Assembly (NCBI RefSeq): GCF_013177695.1
Contig: NZ_WOEY01000128.1
Location: 1-64,000 of the forward strand
Length of the DNA: 64,000 nucleotides
Origin: Paraburkholderia solitsugae
GTDB lineage: Bacteria; Pseudomonadota; Gammaproteobacteria; Burkholderiales; Burkholderiaceae
Direction of reading: 5' to 3'
Shown here: positions 51,420 to 60,814 of the stretch, piece after piece
Numbering within the stretch: the first letter of the stretch is position 1
How the letters are laid out: every line of letters starts with the position of its first letter
The notes under the pieces: model-generated
Told to the model about the DNA's origin: nothing
Database searches by the model: none
Seen by the model: only the letters and a program-made list of their open reading frames with translations
Made by a program: the position numbers and the translations under genes

Positions 51420-52259
51420 TCAGGCGGAGGCCGCCGCCGGTGAGCGCACGCGCCCGAATACTTCCGCAATGTCGACGTCGCCCGTGTTCAGACCGAATTG
51501 ATCGCACAGGCAGGCTGCGAGTTCGGCGGCGCCCTTGAGTTGCCGTTCGCTGATGATCTGGCCGTCCGCCGCGCGTTCGTTCAGTTGGTCGTCGAACAGT
51601 GTCAGGCGCGATTCTGCCAGGACCCGGCAAACGATCAGATGGTTCAGGAAGACCGAATCCGGTGCGGTCGAGGTGTACCAGTTCGAAGTTTCGTAGTCGA
51701 TCCATTCGACCGGGTGCAGGTCGAAACGGTAGACGCGGGCCCAGGTGTCATCGCGAGATTGGACTTCGAGGTAGAGCGCGTTGCGCGATGCGTCGGCCAG
51801 GCGGAACGTGCCCAGTTGCGTGGGCTGCGCGGTGCCTGCGATCAGGCGCAGCGGTGAGGCTAACGTCACGCTGCCGAAGCCGACGTCGGCGATCCATGCT
51901 TCGTTTTTGATGTCGACGCGCAGGACCATGTGCGTGCGAGGGGGGATGGTGCCGGGTTCGCGGCCCCACAGGACCCGGCCTAGCAGGGGCGTTACGTTGA
52001 AGCCCAACTGCGTCAGAACATTCGCGAAGAGCGCGTTCTGTTCAAAGCAGTAGCCACCACGCTTTTGCGTGATCAGTTTTTGTTCGACTGATTCGAGATC
52101 GAGTTTTACCGCGCGCCGCGTGAGCGGGTTCAGGTTCTCGAAGGGGATCGATCTGGGGTGCAGGTTGTGGAGGGCCTGGAGCACTTCCAACGTCGCCGCG
52201 CGAGGTCCTTTGTAGCCTATGCGGGTGAAGTAGTTTTCCAGATTCACGGTGTGTGACAT
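51420..52259 (-). CDS. nat: Arylamine N-acetyltransferase
   Basis: Transfers acetyl from acetyl-CoA to arylamines or hydrazines. The 279-residue protein has the NAT catalytic triad: Cys71 in RGGYCFEQN, His110 in RTHMVLRV and Asp125 in IADVGFG, after the N-terminal SIPFENLNP. The length is normal for prokaryotic NATs. Same direction as the methyltransferase gene; no evident pathway link. NATs detoxify aromatic amines, and in some bacteria help build natural products. Confidence 0.94.
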   Translation of the reverse strand: MSHTVNLENYFTRIGYKGPRAATLEVLQALHNLHPRSIPFENLNPLTRRAVKLDLESVEQKLITQKRGGYCFEQNALFANVLTQLGFNVTPLLGRVLWGREPGTIPPRTHMVLRVDIKNEAWIADVGFGSVTLASPLRLIAGTAQPTQLGTFRLADASRNALYLEVQSRDDTWARVYRFDLHPVEWIDYETSNWYTSTAPDSVFLNHLIVCRVLAESRLTLFDDQLNERAADGQIISERQLKGAAELAACLCDQFGLNTGDVDIAEVFGRVRSPAAASA

Positions 52260-52759
52260 CGGTGTCGTCCCGGTTTGGTTTGGGGCGCTGGGCGCTTAAG
52301 GGCTTCGCACTGCCGCGCGGCTTCGGAAGACGATCATAGCGTCTTTTGTTGTCTGCCCAAGGTGTCGGCCTTCGTTGTTTTCGTAGTGGTCCGCGTTGGC
52401 CGATAGACACCGCCCCCGTGCGGGGCAACGCCTACTTCAGAAAGCGCTCATGACTGCCCGCCCTTCAACGCCGCGGACGCGCTGCTGTATACGACCCAAA
52501 CCATACTAAAACATTACGCTTAAATTCCATTTAATTTACAGCTAGACAGTCTTTAGTAGCAGTACGTAAAACTCAAAATTACATACCAGTAATATTGATG
52601 CGAATCGTTCTCATTAGTATTGACGCACCTATTCCGCATGCGTACGATCTCGCCATCTGCTGCATCTGGCGTCGCGAACCGATGTGGCAAATCGCAGGTA
52701 CACGGTGACGTCACGCCGCGATAGTCAGATCAGTCGATACAACACAAACAAGGATTTCG
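52260..52759. other. Divergent intergenic region upstream of the iron operon
   Basis: No gene seen in 500 bases. The right part is AT-rich (52500-52620), unlike the surroundings, and contains the Fur-box-like site at 52598-52614, 146 bases before the porin start. The left part near 52420-52490 shows nothing I can name. Confidence 0.55.
52598..52614. promoter_or_regulatory. Fur-box-like operator
   Basis: ATGCGAA-TCG-TTCTCAT, a 7-3-7 inverted repeat with one mismatch, like beta-proteobacterial Fur boxes. It shares GAATCGTTCTC with the site before the TonB receptor. It suggests iron control of the operon at 52760-60804. Confidence 0.72.
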
Positions 52760-54283
52760 ATGCAGTTCGCCCAAACAACTGAACCCGCCGGCCAGGCGCG
52801 TTCGTTTCGCGACTCCGCCTCGCGCGCCGGTGCCATGCGCCGTTCGCGTTTGCCCTCGATGCGGCGCGCCGCGCTTTGCACGGCTTTCGCGTGGGCTTCG
52901 TTGACCGCCGGCGTAGCCATGGCCGACGCCAATCCCGATGCAACACCTGAGGCACCGGAAGCCGACCTGAACATCAAGGCAACACAGACGAATCAGTGGA
53001 CCGGCGTCTGGGGTCGCCAGACGTTGCTCGGCGACATCGGCGGCCTGCGCCCGTGGCTCGGCAAATACGGCGTGACGTTCGCGCTCACCGAAACCAGTGA
53101 AGTACTCGACAACCTCCGCGGCGGTCTCGCGCGCGGCGCGGATTACGACGGCCTGACGACCGCGACCTTGCAGGTGGATACGCAAAAGGCATTCGGTTTG
53201 CCCGGCGGCCTGTTCAACGTCAGCGCCTTGCAGATCCACGGGGCCAATCTCAGCGCCAACAAGCTAGGCACGCTGAATACGGCGAGCGGTATCGAAGCCG
53301 AAGACGCCACCCGCCTCTGGGAACTGTGGTACCAGCAGTCGTTCCTGGACAAGCGCGTCGACGTCAAGATCGGTCAGCAAAGTATCGATCAGGAATTCAT
53401 CACCAGCTCGAATGCGGCACTGTTCGTCAATACGATGTTCGGCTGGCCTGCGCTGCCGTCGTATGACATGCCCTCGGGCGGTCCGGCTTATCCGCTGTCC
53501 GACCTCGGCGTGCGCGTGCGCGGCCAGATCACGCCTTCGTTGACGGCGCTCGCCGGCGTATTCGACGGCGATCCGCTCGGCAGCAACCCGAACAACAAGA
53601 GCGGCACCAACTTCAACCTGCATAACGGCACGCTGTTCATCGGCGAGTTGCAGTACGCGATCAACCAGCCGGCCGACGGCGAAATGGTCAGCGCGGGCGG
53701 CGGCGGTTTGCCGGGCACCTACAAAGTCGGCGTCTGGTACAACAACGAAAGCTTTGCCGATCAGCGCTTCGACAACACCGGCCTTTCGCTTGCGAACCCG
53801 GCGAGCACCGGCGTCGCGCAGAATCATCACGGCGACTACAGCTTCTACGCGGTAGCCGACCAGATGGTCTGGCGCCCGGATCCGGACGAGCCGCGCAGCC
53901 TCAACGTCTTCGCGCGCGTGATGGGCGCACCGGGAGACCGCAACCTGGTGAGCGTGTCGGCCAACCTGGGCATCGTGCTGAAAGCACCGTTCGCCGGCCG
54001 CGACAACGATAGCGCCGGCATCGCGCTCACGTACCTCAAGATCGGCAACCATACGAACGGTCTCGACCAGGACAACCTCGCCTTCAGCGGCGGCCCGTAC
54101 GGCGTGCGTACCAGCGAAACCACGCTCGAAGCGACCTACCAGTACCAGGTCAACCCGTGGTGGCAGTTGCAAGCCGATGCGCAATACACGTTCAATGCCG
54201 GCGCCGGCCAGAACCCGAGCGATCCAACGCAGCCGCTGCGCAACACGTTCGTCGTCGGCTTGCGGACCAACATTACGTTCTGA
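52760..54283 (+). CDS. OprB-like outer-membrane porin
   Basis: A 507-residue carbohydrate-selective-type porin (OprB family): WTGVWGRQTLLGDIGGLRPW, then LWELWYQQSFLDKRVDVKIG with QQSIDQEF, and a C-terminal beta-strand ending TNITF with terminal Phe. The apparent N-terminus has about 30 extra residues before a normal signal (MRRAALCTAFAWASLTAGVAMA), so an internal ATG at residue 26 or 34 may be used; AGGA precedes the first ATG. It heads the iron operon below a Fur box, so here an OprB-type channel likely lets a chelate or small iron complex through. Confidence 0.85.
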   Translation: MQFAQTTEPAGQARSFRDSASRAGAMRRSRLPSMRRAALCTAFAWASLTAGVAMADANPDATPEAPEADLNIKATQTNQWTGVWGRQTLLGDIGGLRPWLGKYGVTFALTETSEVLDNLRGGLARGADYDGLTTATLQVDTQKAFGLPGGLFNVSALQIHGANLSANKLGTLNTASGIEAEDATRLWELWYQQSFLDKRVDVKIGQQSIDQEFITSSNAALFVNTMFGWPALPSYDMPSGGPAYPLSDLGVRVRGQITPSLTALAGVFDGDPLGSNPNNKSGTNFNLHNGTLFIGELQYAINQPADGEMVSAGGGGLPGTYKVGVWYNNESFADQRFDNTGLSLANPASTGVAQNHHGDYSFYAVADQMVWRPDPDEPRSLNVFARVMGAPGDRNLVSVSANLGIVLKAPFAGRDNDSAGIALTYLKIGNHTNGLDQDNLAFSGGPYGVRTSETTLEATYQYQVNPWWQLQADAQYTFNAGAGQNPSDPTQPLRNTFVVGLRTNITF

Positions 54284-54383
54284 TGCCGTCCACCATCACC
54301 CCAAACGCTCAAGACAAATCGAATCCCATGCTTTCGATCATGACCGCAACTACCGCTTTGTGTGCAGGCACGGAGGCTCACTC

Positions 54384-55535
54384 ATGAACAATCCCACGCG
54401 CAAGTTCTCGTCGCGCGCCGCGCGGGCCCTGATCGCCGCCTCGGTCAGCGCTGCCGCATTCGCGACAGCCGGCCTCGCGTACGCTGAGCCGCAAGGTTTC
54501 CTCGAAACCGTCAAGCATCACACCACGCTGATCAACACCGTGCCGGATAACGGCGACCAGAATCCGTACGCGGTCGTGGTCGCGCCGGTCACGGCAGGCA
54601 CCGTCAAGCAAGGCGATGTGCTGGTCGGCAACTTCAACAACTCGACCAATCTGCAAGGCACCGGCAGCACGATCATCAACTATCACCCGGACACCAGGCA
54701 GATGACGGTGTTCGCCACGGTGCCGCGCGATCTGAAGGAGTGCCCGGGCGGCATCGGTCTGTCGACCGCGATGACGATGCTCAAGTCGGGCTACGTGATC
54801 GTCGGCAGCACGCCGAGCAATGACGGTACAACCGGCACCAAGGGCGCCGGCTGTCTGATCGTGATCGATCCGAACGGCAAAGTTGCGTCGACCATCACCA
54901 GTCCGAACATCAACGATCCGTGGGGCAACATGGCGGTCGTCGATAACGGCACGAGCGCGACGCTGTTCGTCAGCAATGCGGGCTTCGGTGTAGGCGGTGC
55001 GGATGGCAATCCGCCGGTGTTCAAGCAGGCCACCGTGCTGCGTCTGGACCTTGACGTGCCGGCCGGCAAGCCGCCCGTCGTGAAGAAGGAAACCGTGATC
55101 GGCAGCGGCTTCGGCGCGCAGGCTGACAAGGGCGTGTTCCTCGTCGGCCCGACCGGACTCGCGCTGTCGAGCGATCAGAAACTGCTGTACGTGTCCGATG
55201 CCATCGGCAACCGCATCACCGAAATCGACGAACCGATGACGCGCGACACCAGCGCCGGCGTGGGCCGTCAACTGACCGCCGACGGGCTGCTGCACCGCCC
55301 GCTCGCGATGGTCACCGCGCCCAACGGCCACCTGCTCGTCACCAACGCGCTGAATGGCCAGATCGTGGAAATCGACCCTGCCAGCGGCAAGCAGATTTAC
55401 GCTCGCTGGATCGACACCGACAAGGCACAATCGCCCCCGGGCAACGGCGATCTGTTCGGCCTCGCGATGACGCCTGAAGGCGACGGTTTCTACTACGTGC
55501 AGGACGACGTGAACACCCTGGTGCTCGCGAAGTAA
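54384..55535 (+). CDS. Exported NHL-like beta-propeller protein
   Basis: A 383-residue periplasmic protein with a signal ending ..TAGLAYAEP and a propeller of repeated blades (YAVVVAPVTAGTVKQGDVLVGNF is split as YAVVVAPV and QGDVLVGNFNNS; GLALSSDQKLLYVSDAIGN; AMVTAPNGHLLVTNALNGQ). No catalytic residues recognised. GGAGG precedes the ATG at 54384. The gene lies between the porin and DyP genes. After its TAA, the -1 frame continues with a Pro/Ala/Asp/Glu-rich 25-codon stretch up to a TGA near 55610, which may be an eroded or shifted tail. Confidence 0.78.
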   Translation: MNNPTRKFSSRAARALIAASVSAAAFATAGLAYAEPQGFLETVKHHTTLINTVPDNGDQNPYAVVVAPVTAGTVKQGDVLVGNFNNSTNLQGTGSTIINYHPDTRQMTVFATVPRDLKECPGGIGLSTAMTMLKSGYVIVGSTPSNDGTTGTKGAGCLIVIDPNGKVASTITSPNINDPWGNMAVVDNGTSATLFVSNAGFGVGGADGNPPVFKQATVLRLDLDVPAGKPPVVKKETVIGSGFGAQADKGVFLVGPTGLALSSDQKLLYVSDAIGNRITEIDEPMTRDTSAGVGRQLTADGLLHRPLAMVTAPNGHLLVTNALNGQIVEIDPASGKQIYARWIDTDKAQSPPGNGDLFGLAMTPEGDGFYYVQDDVNTLVLAK

Positions 55536-55622
55536 ACGAAGAAGCAAAGACGGACGCAGATCCGGCCACTGAGCCGGACGCAACCCCGGCACCCCCCACG
55601 GCCAAATGAAGGTGAAGTAATC

Positions 55623-56981
55623 ATGGCAAACGATCAACCCCCGCGGCCCTCACGGCGCGGCTTTCTGAAGGCCGGCAGTGCGGCGGTCGCGGCGGGCGCA
55701 AGCCTCGGCGCGACCGGTGTCGCCCAGGCCGCGCTCGGCAAGACACCGGCGCACGCCGCAGATCCGACCATGGCGGTCGAGCCGTTCTACGGCCTGCACC
55801 AAGGCGGCATCGTCACGCCGCAGCAAAGCCACACGTATGTCGCCGCCCTCGATCTCACGACCGAGAAACGCGATGACGTGATCGCCCTGCTGCGCGCCTG
55901 GACCGACGCTGCGGCCCGCATGACGCAAGGCAAGACGGCCGCGCCGTTGCCGCCGGCCGACGCGGCTAATACGGCTACTAATACGGCCGATGCGGCGAAT
56001 GCCAACGGCGCGTATGACGCAGCCAGCAACAAGGGCGCCCCGGATTCCGCCGATGTGCTCGGCCTCGGCCCCTGCGGCTTGACGATCACCTTCGGCTTCG
56101 GCCCGGGTCTCTTCACGAAGGACGGCAAGGACCGCTACGGGCTGGCCTCGCGCCGCCCCGCCTCGCTCGTCGATTTGCCGCGCTTTAATGGCGATCAACT
56201 GATCGCCGAGAAAACCGGCGGCGACCTGTTCATTCAGGCCTGCGCGAACGATCAGCAGGTCGCGTTTCACGCGGTCCGGCAACTGTCGCGCCTCGCCGCC
56301 GGCGTGGCGACGATGCGCTGGGGCCAGTCCGGCTTCCTGTCGGGTCCACGCGGGCAGACGCCGCGCAATCTGATGGGCTTCAAGGACGGCACCAACAATC
56401 CGTCGACCGCCAAGCCGCAGTTGATGAACGAGTTCATCTGGGCCGGCGCCACCGCCGACGCGCCGTGGATGGAAGGCGGCACCTATACGGTCGTGCGCCG
56501 CATCCGCATCACGCTCGAACACTGGGACAACACCGAGGTCGGCTTCCAGGAACAGGTGTTCGGCCGTCACAAGTACAGCGGCGCGCCGATCGGCAAGAAG
56601 AACGAGTTCGATCCGGTGGACCTGAAGGAAGAGGACAAGGACGGTAATCCGGTAATTCCGGAGAACTCGCACATGCGGCTGTCGAATCAGGCGAGCAACA
56701 ACGGCGCGCAGATTCTGCGCCGTTCGTACTCGTATAACGAAGGCACGAATTTCTACATCGAGCGCTGGCCGCCGTGGCGCCAGGAAACCGAGTACGACGC
56801 GGGACTGATTTTCCTTGCTCACCAGAGCGACCCGCGCAAGGGCTTCATTCCGATCAACGAAAAGCTCGCGAAGTTCGACATGATGAACCAGTTCACGACG
56901 CACGTCGGCAGCGCGATTTTCGCTGTGCCGCCGGGCGCGAAGCCGGGTTCTTATATCGGAGCGGGGCTGTTCGAGACGTAA
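55623..56981 (+). CDS. Tat-exported DyP-type peroxidase, EfeB-like
   Basis: A 452-residue haem peroxidase. The N-terminus is a Tat signal (SRRGFLKAG at 10-18). The catalytic GFKDG is at 252-256 with distal Asp255; the proximal His lies in the C-terminal half, and FYIERWPPWRQETEYDAGL is typical of EfeB-type DyPs. An insertion near residues 110-140, rich in Ala, Asn, Thr and Asp, distinguishes it from E. coli EfeB. In EfeUOB systems this enzyme oxidises Fe(II) or strips iron from haem; here it precedes a ferric ABC importer, so it may oxidise iron for it. Confidence 0.92.
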   Translation: MANDQPPRPSRRGFLKAGSAAVAAGASLGATGVAQAALGKTPAHAADPTMAVEPFYGLHQGGIVTPQQSHTYVAALDLTTEKRDDVIALLRAWTDAAARMTQGKTAAPLPPADAANTATNTADAANANGAYDAASNKGAPDSADVLGLGPCGLTITFGFGPGLFTKDGKDRYGLASRRPASLVDLPRFNGDQLIAEKTGGDLFIQACANDQQVAFHAVRQLSRLAAGVATMRWGQSGFLSGPRGQTPRNLMGFKDGTNNPSTAKPQLMNEFIWAGATADAPWMEGGTYTVVRRIRITLEHWDNTEVGFQEQVFGRHKYSGAPIGKKNEFDPVDLKEEDKDGNPVIPENSHMRLSNQASNNGAQILRRSYSYNEGTNFYIERWPPWRQETEYDAGLIFLAHQSDPRKGFIPINEKLAKFDMMNQFTTHVGSAIFAVPPGAKPGSYIGAGLFET

Positions 56982-57069
56982 TGCAAGCCGCGAAGCAGGC
57001 CGCCGGCAAGCCACGAGGCAAGCGGCGGCCTATCGAAGACCAACAACATCACTAACGGATTTTAGGATC

Positions 57070-58101
57070 ATGGCTCATTCCTGGTTTGGCACCCGCCTGC
57101 GCCTCCTCAGCAGCGCTGCGGCCCTCACGCTGGCGGCCTTCGCAACGGTGCCGTCGACGGCTCATGCTGAGTCGATTACGCTGTACAACGCGCAGCACGA
57201 ACAGGTCGTCAATGTGCTCGCCAAAGACTTCGAAAAGCAGTCGGGCATTTCGGTGAAGATCCGCAACGGCGAAGGCCCGGCGATGGCTGCGCAAATCGTC
57301 GCGGAAGGCGCAGCGACGCCCGCCGACGTGTATTTCACGGAAAACTCGCCTGAGCTGATGCTGCTCGAAGAGAAAGGCCTGCTGAACAAGGTGGACAGCG
57401 CAACGCTCGCAACCGTGCCGGCGCGCTTCAACTCGCCGACCGGCGCATGGGTGGGCGTGACCGCGCGCGAAAGCGTGCTGGCCTACAACACGGCCAAGCT
57501 GCAGGCATCGCAACTGCCGCAATCGCTGTTCGATCTGGCCAAGCCGGAATGGAAAGGCAAGGTCGGCATCGCACCGAGCGACAGCGACTTCCTTCCGCTG
57601 GTGAGCGCCGTGCTCGCACTGAAGGGTGAAGCACAAACCGTCGCATGGCTGAAGGGCCTGAAGGCCAACTCGCAGATCTTCGACGACGACGAAGGCGTGG
57701 TGGCCGCCGTCAATCGTGGCGGCGTCGCGACGGGCCTGATCAACAACTACTACTGGGCGCGTCTGCACGCTGAAATTGGCGACGCGAAAACCCGTAGCGC
57801 GATCTATCACTTCGGCAACAACGATGCCGGCGCGCTGGTGAACGTGTCGGGCGCGGCCGTGCTGAAGTCCGCGCACAACGCGGACGGTGCGCAGAAGTTT
57901 CTCGCGTATCTGGTCAGCGACCGCGCACAGAAGCTGATGGCGAACAGCCACGTCATGTTCGAGTATCCGCTGCATGCAGGCGTTGCACCGGACCCGATCC
58001 TCAAGCCGTTCGGTGAACTGAACCCGCCCGCGCTGACGATCCAGCAACTCGGCGACGACAGCCAGGCCGGCAAACTGCTGCGCCAGGCAGGCTTGCTGTA
58101 A
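57070..58101 (+). CDS. Ferric iron ABC transporter, binding protein
   Basis: A 343-residue FbpA-like periplasmic protein with a signal ending near ..AHAESI. ITLYNAQHEQVVNVLAKDFEKQ, IRNGEGPAMAAQI, DVYFTENSPELMLLEEKGLL and INNYYWARLH with the two adjacent Tyr that bind iron in FbpA are visible. It lies 88 bases after the DyP gene and abuts the permease gene (TAA then ATG), one operon. Ferric ions from the DyP step are a natural ligand. Confidence 0.9.
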   Translation: MAHSWFGTRLRLLSSAAALTLAAFATVPSTAHAESITLYNAQHEQVVNVLAKDFEKQSGISVKIRNGEGPAMAAQIVAEGAATPADVYFTENSPELMLLEEKGLLNKVDSATLATVPARFNSPTGAWVGVTARESVLAYNTAKLQASQLPQSLFDLAKPEWKGKVGIAPSDSDFLPLVSAVLALKGEAQTVAWLKGLKANSQIFDDDEGVVAAVNRGGVATGLINNYYWARLHAEIGDAKTRSAIYHFGNNDAGALVNVSGAAVLKSAHNADGAQKFLAYLVSDRAQKLMANSHVMFEYPLHAGVAPDPILKPFGELNPPALTIQQLGDDSQAGKLLRQAGLL

Positions 58102-59706
58102 ATGAGCGAAGCCGTGTCAGCCGGCCCCCCGGCTGTAACCCCCGCCCCGGCGCGCGCCCATTCGCGCGCGCCGCGCGGTCTGTTCGCGGCAGCAGCACTC
58201 AGCGCTTTGCTGGTGTTGCTGCCGATTGCGTTTACCTTCTGGCGCGCAGCGAGTTTCGGTATCGGCGAGGCGGTCGATCTGATCTTCCGGCCGCTGGTCG
58301 GCGAACTGCTCGTCAACACGGTGCTGATCACCGTATCCACCACGGTCGTCTGCGCTATCGTCGGCACAGCGGCCGCATGGTTTGTCGAACGCACGCATTT
58401 GCCGGGACGCCGCATCTGGGCCGTGCTCACCGCCGCGCCGCTCGCGATGCCGGCCTTCATCTCGAGCTACGCCTGGGTGTCGCTGAGTCTGGATTTGCAG
58501 GACTTCAACGGCGCGCTGCTGGTGCTGAGCTCCGCGTATTTCCCGCTCGTCTATCTGCCGGTGGCCGCCGCGTTGCGCAGCATGGACCCGGCGCTCGAAG
58601 AAAGCGCACGCGCGCTCGGCTGCAATCGCTGGACCACCTTCATTCGCGTGGTGCTGCCGCAACTGCGTCCGGCGCTCCTCGGCGGCATGCTGCTGGTCGC
58701 GCTCGGCGTGCTGTCTGAATTCGGCGCGTTTACGCTGCTGCGCTTTCACACCTTCACCACGCAAATCTATGCGGAATACCGCACCAGTTTCGACGGCGGC
58801 GGCGCTTCGCTGCTCGCGTGCCTGCTGATCGTGATCTGCCTCATCGTGCTGGCGTTCGAGTTTCGCGTGCGCGGCGCCGCGCGTTACGAGCGCGTCGATC
58901 GCGGGACGCGTCGCGCGGTCTTGCGCTACGACCTCGGTGCATGGCGCTGGATCGTCGTCGCCGGCTTCGCCGCGCTGGCGATCGCCACGCTCGGCGTGCC
59001 GCTCGGCATGATCGGCTACTGGCTCACGCAACCCGGCGCGGCCGCCGTCACGCCGGCCGACGTGTCGCCTGAACTGCTGTTCAACGCAACGATCTCGTCG
59101 CTCGGCTTCGGGCTCGCCGCCGCGCTGCTCACCACGCCGCTGGTCGTGCCGCTCGCGTTCCTGCTGGTGCGCTATCCGACGCGTTTCGCGACGCTGTTCG
59201 AACGCACCGTGTTTCTGGCACAAGGCATACCGGGGCTGGTGATCGCGCTGGCCATCGTGTCGCTTGCGGTGCACGCCCTGCAACCGCTCTATCAAAGCGC
59301 GACGCTGCTAGTGATCGCTTACGCGATGCTGTTCATGCCGGTGGCGCTGGTGAGTGTGCGCGCCGCCTTCATGCAGGCACAGCCGCGTCTCGAAGAGACG
59401 GCACGCGCGCTCGGCCTGACCTGGTCCCAGACCCTGTTCCGCGTGGTGTTGCCGCTGGCGGGTCCTGGGCTTGGCGCGGCAGCGGCGATGGTGTTCATCT
59501 CGGTCGTCACCGAGTTGAATGCGACGCTGCTGCTCTCCCCCATCGACACGCAAACACTCGCGACACAAGTCTGGGCCGATACGTCCACGATGGCATTCGC
59601 CGCCGCAGCGCCCTATGCGGCGCTGCTCACCGGCATTTCGCTATTCGCTTCCGGCCTCCTGTTCGCGTTGCTTGGCAAATCGGCGCTACTCGGTGAGCGC
59701 AGCTGA
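58102..59706 (+). CDS. Ferric iron ABC transporter, fused permease
   Basis: A 534-residue FbpB-like permease made of two tandem binding-protein-dependent permease domains of six helices each. Each has an EAA loop: LEESARALGCNRWTTFIRVVL near 170 and LEETARALGLTWSQTLFRVVL near 430, both followed by LP. The ATG abuts the binding-protein stop. The two-domain design is normal for this family. Confidence 0.92.
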   Translation: MSEAVSAGPPAVTPAPARAHSRAPRGLFAAAALSALLVLLPIAFTFWRAASFGIGEAVDLIFRPLVGELLVNTVLITVSTTVVCAIVGTAAAWFVERTHLPGRRIWAVLTAAPLAMPAFISSYAWVSLSLDLQDFNGALLVLSSAYFPLVYLPVAAALRSMDPALEESARALGCNRWTTFIRVVLPQLRPALLGGMLLVALGVLSEFGAFTLLRFHTFTTQIYAEYRTSFDGGGASLLACLLIVICLIVLAFEFRVRGAARYERVDRGTRRAVLRYDLGAWRWIVVAGFAALAIATLGVPLGMIGYWLTQPGAAAVTPADVSPELLFNATISSLGFGLAAALLTTPLVVPLAFLLVRYPTRFATLFERTVFLAQGIPGLVIALAIVSLAVHALQPLYQSATLLVIAYAMLFMPVALVSVRAAFMQAQPRLEETARALGLTWSQTLFRVVLPLAGPGLGAAAAMVFISVVTELNATLLLSPIDTQTLATQVWADTSTMAFAAAAPYAALLTGISLFASGLLFALLGKSALLGERS

Positions 59707-59745
59707 ACGTCGCGCGCCATTGCGCGCTTTTTCCATCGGATTTTC

Positions 59746-60804
59746 ATGAGCGAACTTCGTATCCGCGGACTGCAAAAATCGTTCGACGGCCATCCGGTGC
59801 TACACGGCATCGATCTCTCCGTCGAGCGCGGCACGCTGCTCGCGCTGCTCGGACCGTCCGGCAGCGGCAAGACCACCTTGCTGCGTCTGTTGTGCGGCTT
59901 CGAACGCGCGGATAGCGGCAGCGTCGAAATCGACGGGCGCCGTGTCGCCGGCGACAACCTGCATGTGCCTTCCGAGCAGCGCCGCATCGGCTATGTGCCG
60001 CAGGAAGGCGCGCTGTTTCCGCATCTTTCCGTGGCGGACAACATCGTGTTCGGCTTGCCGCGTACGCAGCGCCGCGCACGTCATCGTGTGGCTGAATTGC
60101 TGGAGCTGGTCGGCTTGCCGACGAACTTTGGCACGCGCGCGCCGCAGCAGTTGTCGGGCGGTCAGCAGCAGCGTGTGGCGTTGGCGCGCGCACTCGCGCC
60201 GGCGCCGACGCTGGTGATGCTCGACGAACCTTTCTCCTCGCTCGACGCCGCCTTGCGGCTCGAAACGCGGCAAGCGGTGGCAAGCGCCCTGGCCGCGACG
60301 GGCGCAACGGCGGTTCTTGTCACGCACGATCAATCGGAAGCGCTGTCGCTCGGTCATGAGGTCGCGGTGCTGTGGAACGGCCGGCTGATCCAGACCGCCA
60401 CGCCGGAGACGCTGTACCGCCGGCCGGTGACACGTGAACTCGCGTCGTTCGTCGGTGAAGCGGTGTTGTTGCCGGGCGTGGTCAAGCAGGATCGCGTCGA
60501 CTGCGAGCTCGGCGACTTGCCGCTGTGCGAGCCGATGGGCAATGGCACAGTCGATGTGATGGTGCGGCCTGAACAGATCCGTCTGCTTCGTGCTGAAGAG
60601 ACAATGCCGAATGGCGCGGCGGCCCATGACGCCGTCGTGCAGGACGTGATCTTTCAGGGGCAGGACGCCGGTGTCACGCTGCAATTGCAGTCCGGCGCGC
60701 GGACCGTGGTGCGCGCCCGGGTACCGGGGTATCTGTCGCCGCGGCCGGGGGAACACGTGCGGCTCGCCGTGGATGGCGAAGTGACAGCTTATCCGCGCGT
60801 CTAG
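59746..60804 (+). CDS. Ferric iron ABC transporter, ATPase
   Basis: A 352-residue FbpC-like ATPase: Walker A GPSGSGKTT at 34-42, Q-loop YVPQEGALFPH, signature LSGGQQQRVALARAL, Walker B LVMLDEPFSSLD, switch His in LVTHDQSEAL. A C-terminal TOBE-type regulatory domain follows (MVRPEQIRLLRAEE ... VRARVPGY). Convergent with the LysR gene 10 bases away. It ends the operon. Confidence 0.92.
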   Translation: MSELRIRGLQKSFDGHPVLHGIDLSVERGTLLALLGPSGSGKTTLLRLLCGFERADSGSVEIDGRRVAGDNLHVPSEQRRIGYVPQEGALFPHLSVADNIVFGLPRTQRRARHRVAELLELVGLPTNFGTRAPQQLSGGQQQRVALARALAPAPTLVMLDEPFSSLDAALRLETRQAVASALAATGATAVLVTHDQSEALSLGHEVAVLWNGRLIQTATPETLYRRPVTRELASFVGEAVLLPGVVKQDRVDCELGDLPLCEPMGNGTVDVMVRPEQIRLLRAEETMPNGAAAHDAVVQDVIFQGQDAGVTLQLQSGARTVVRARVPGYLSPRPGEHVRLAVDGEVTAYPRV

Positions 60805-60814
60805 GCGATAAACG

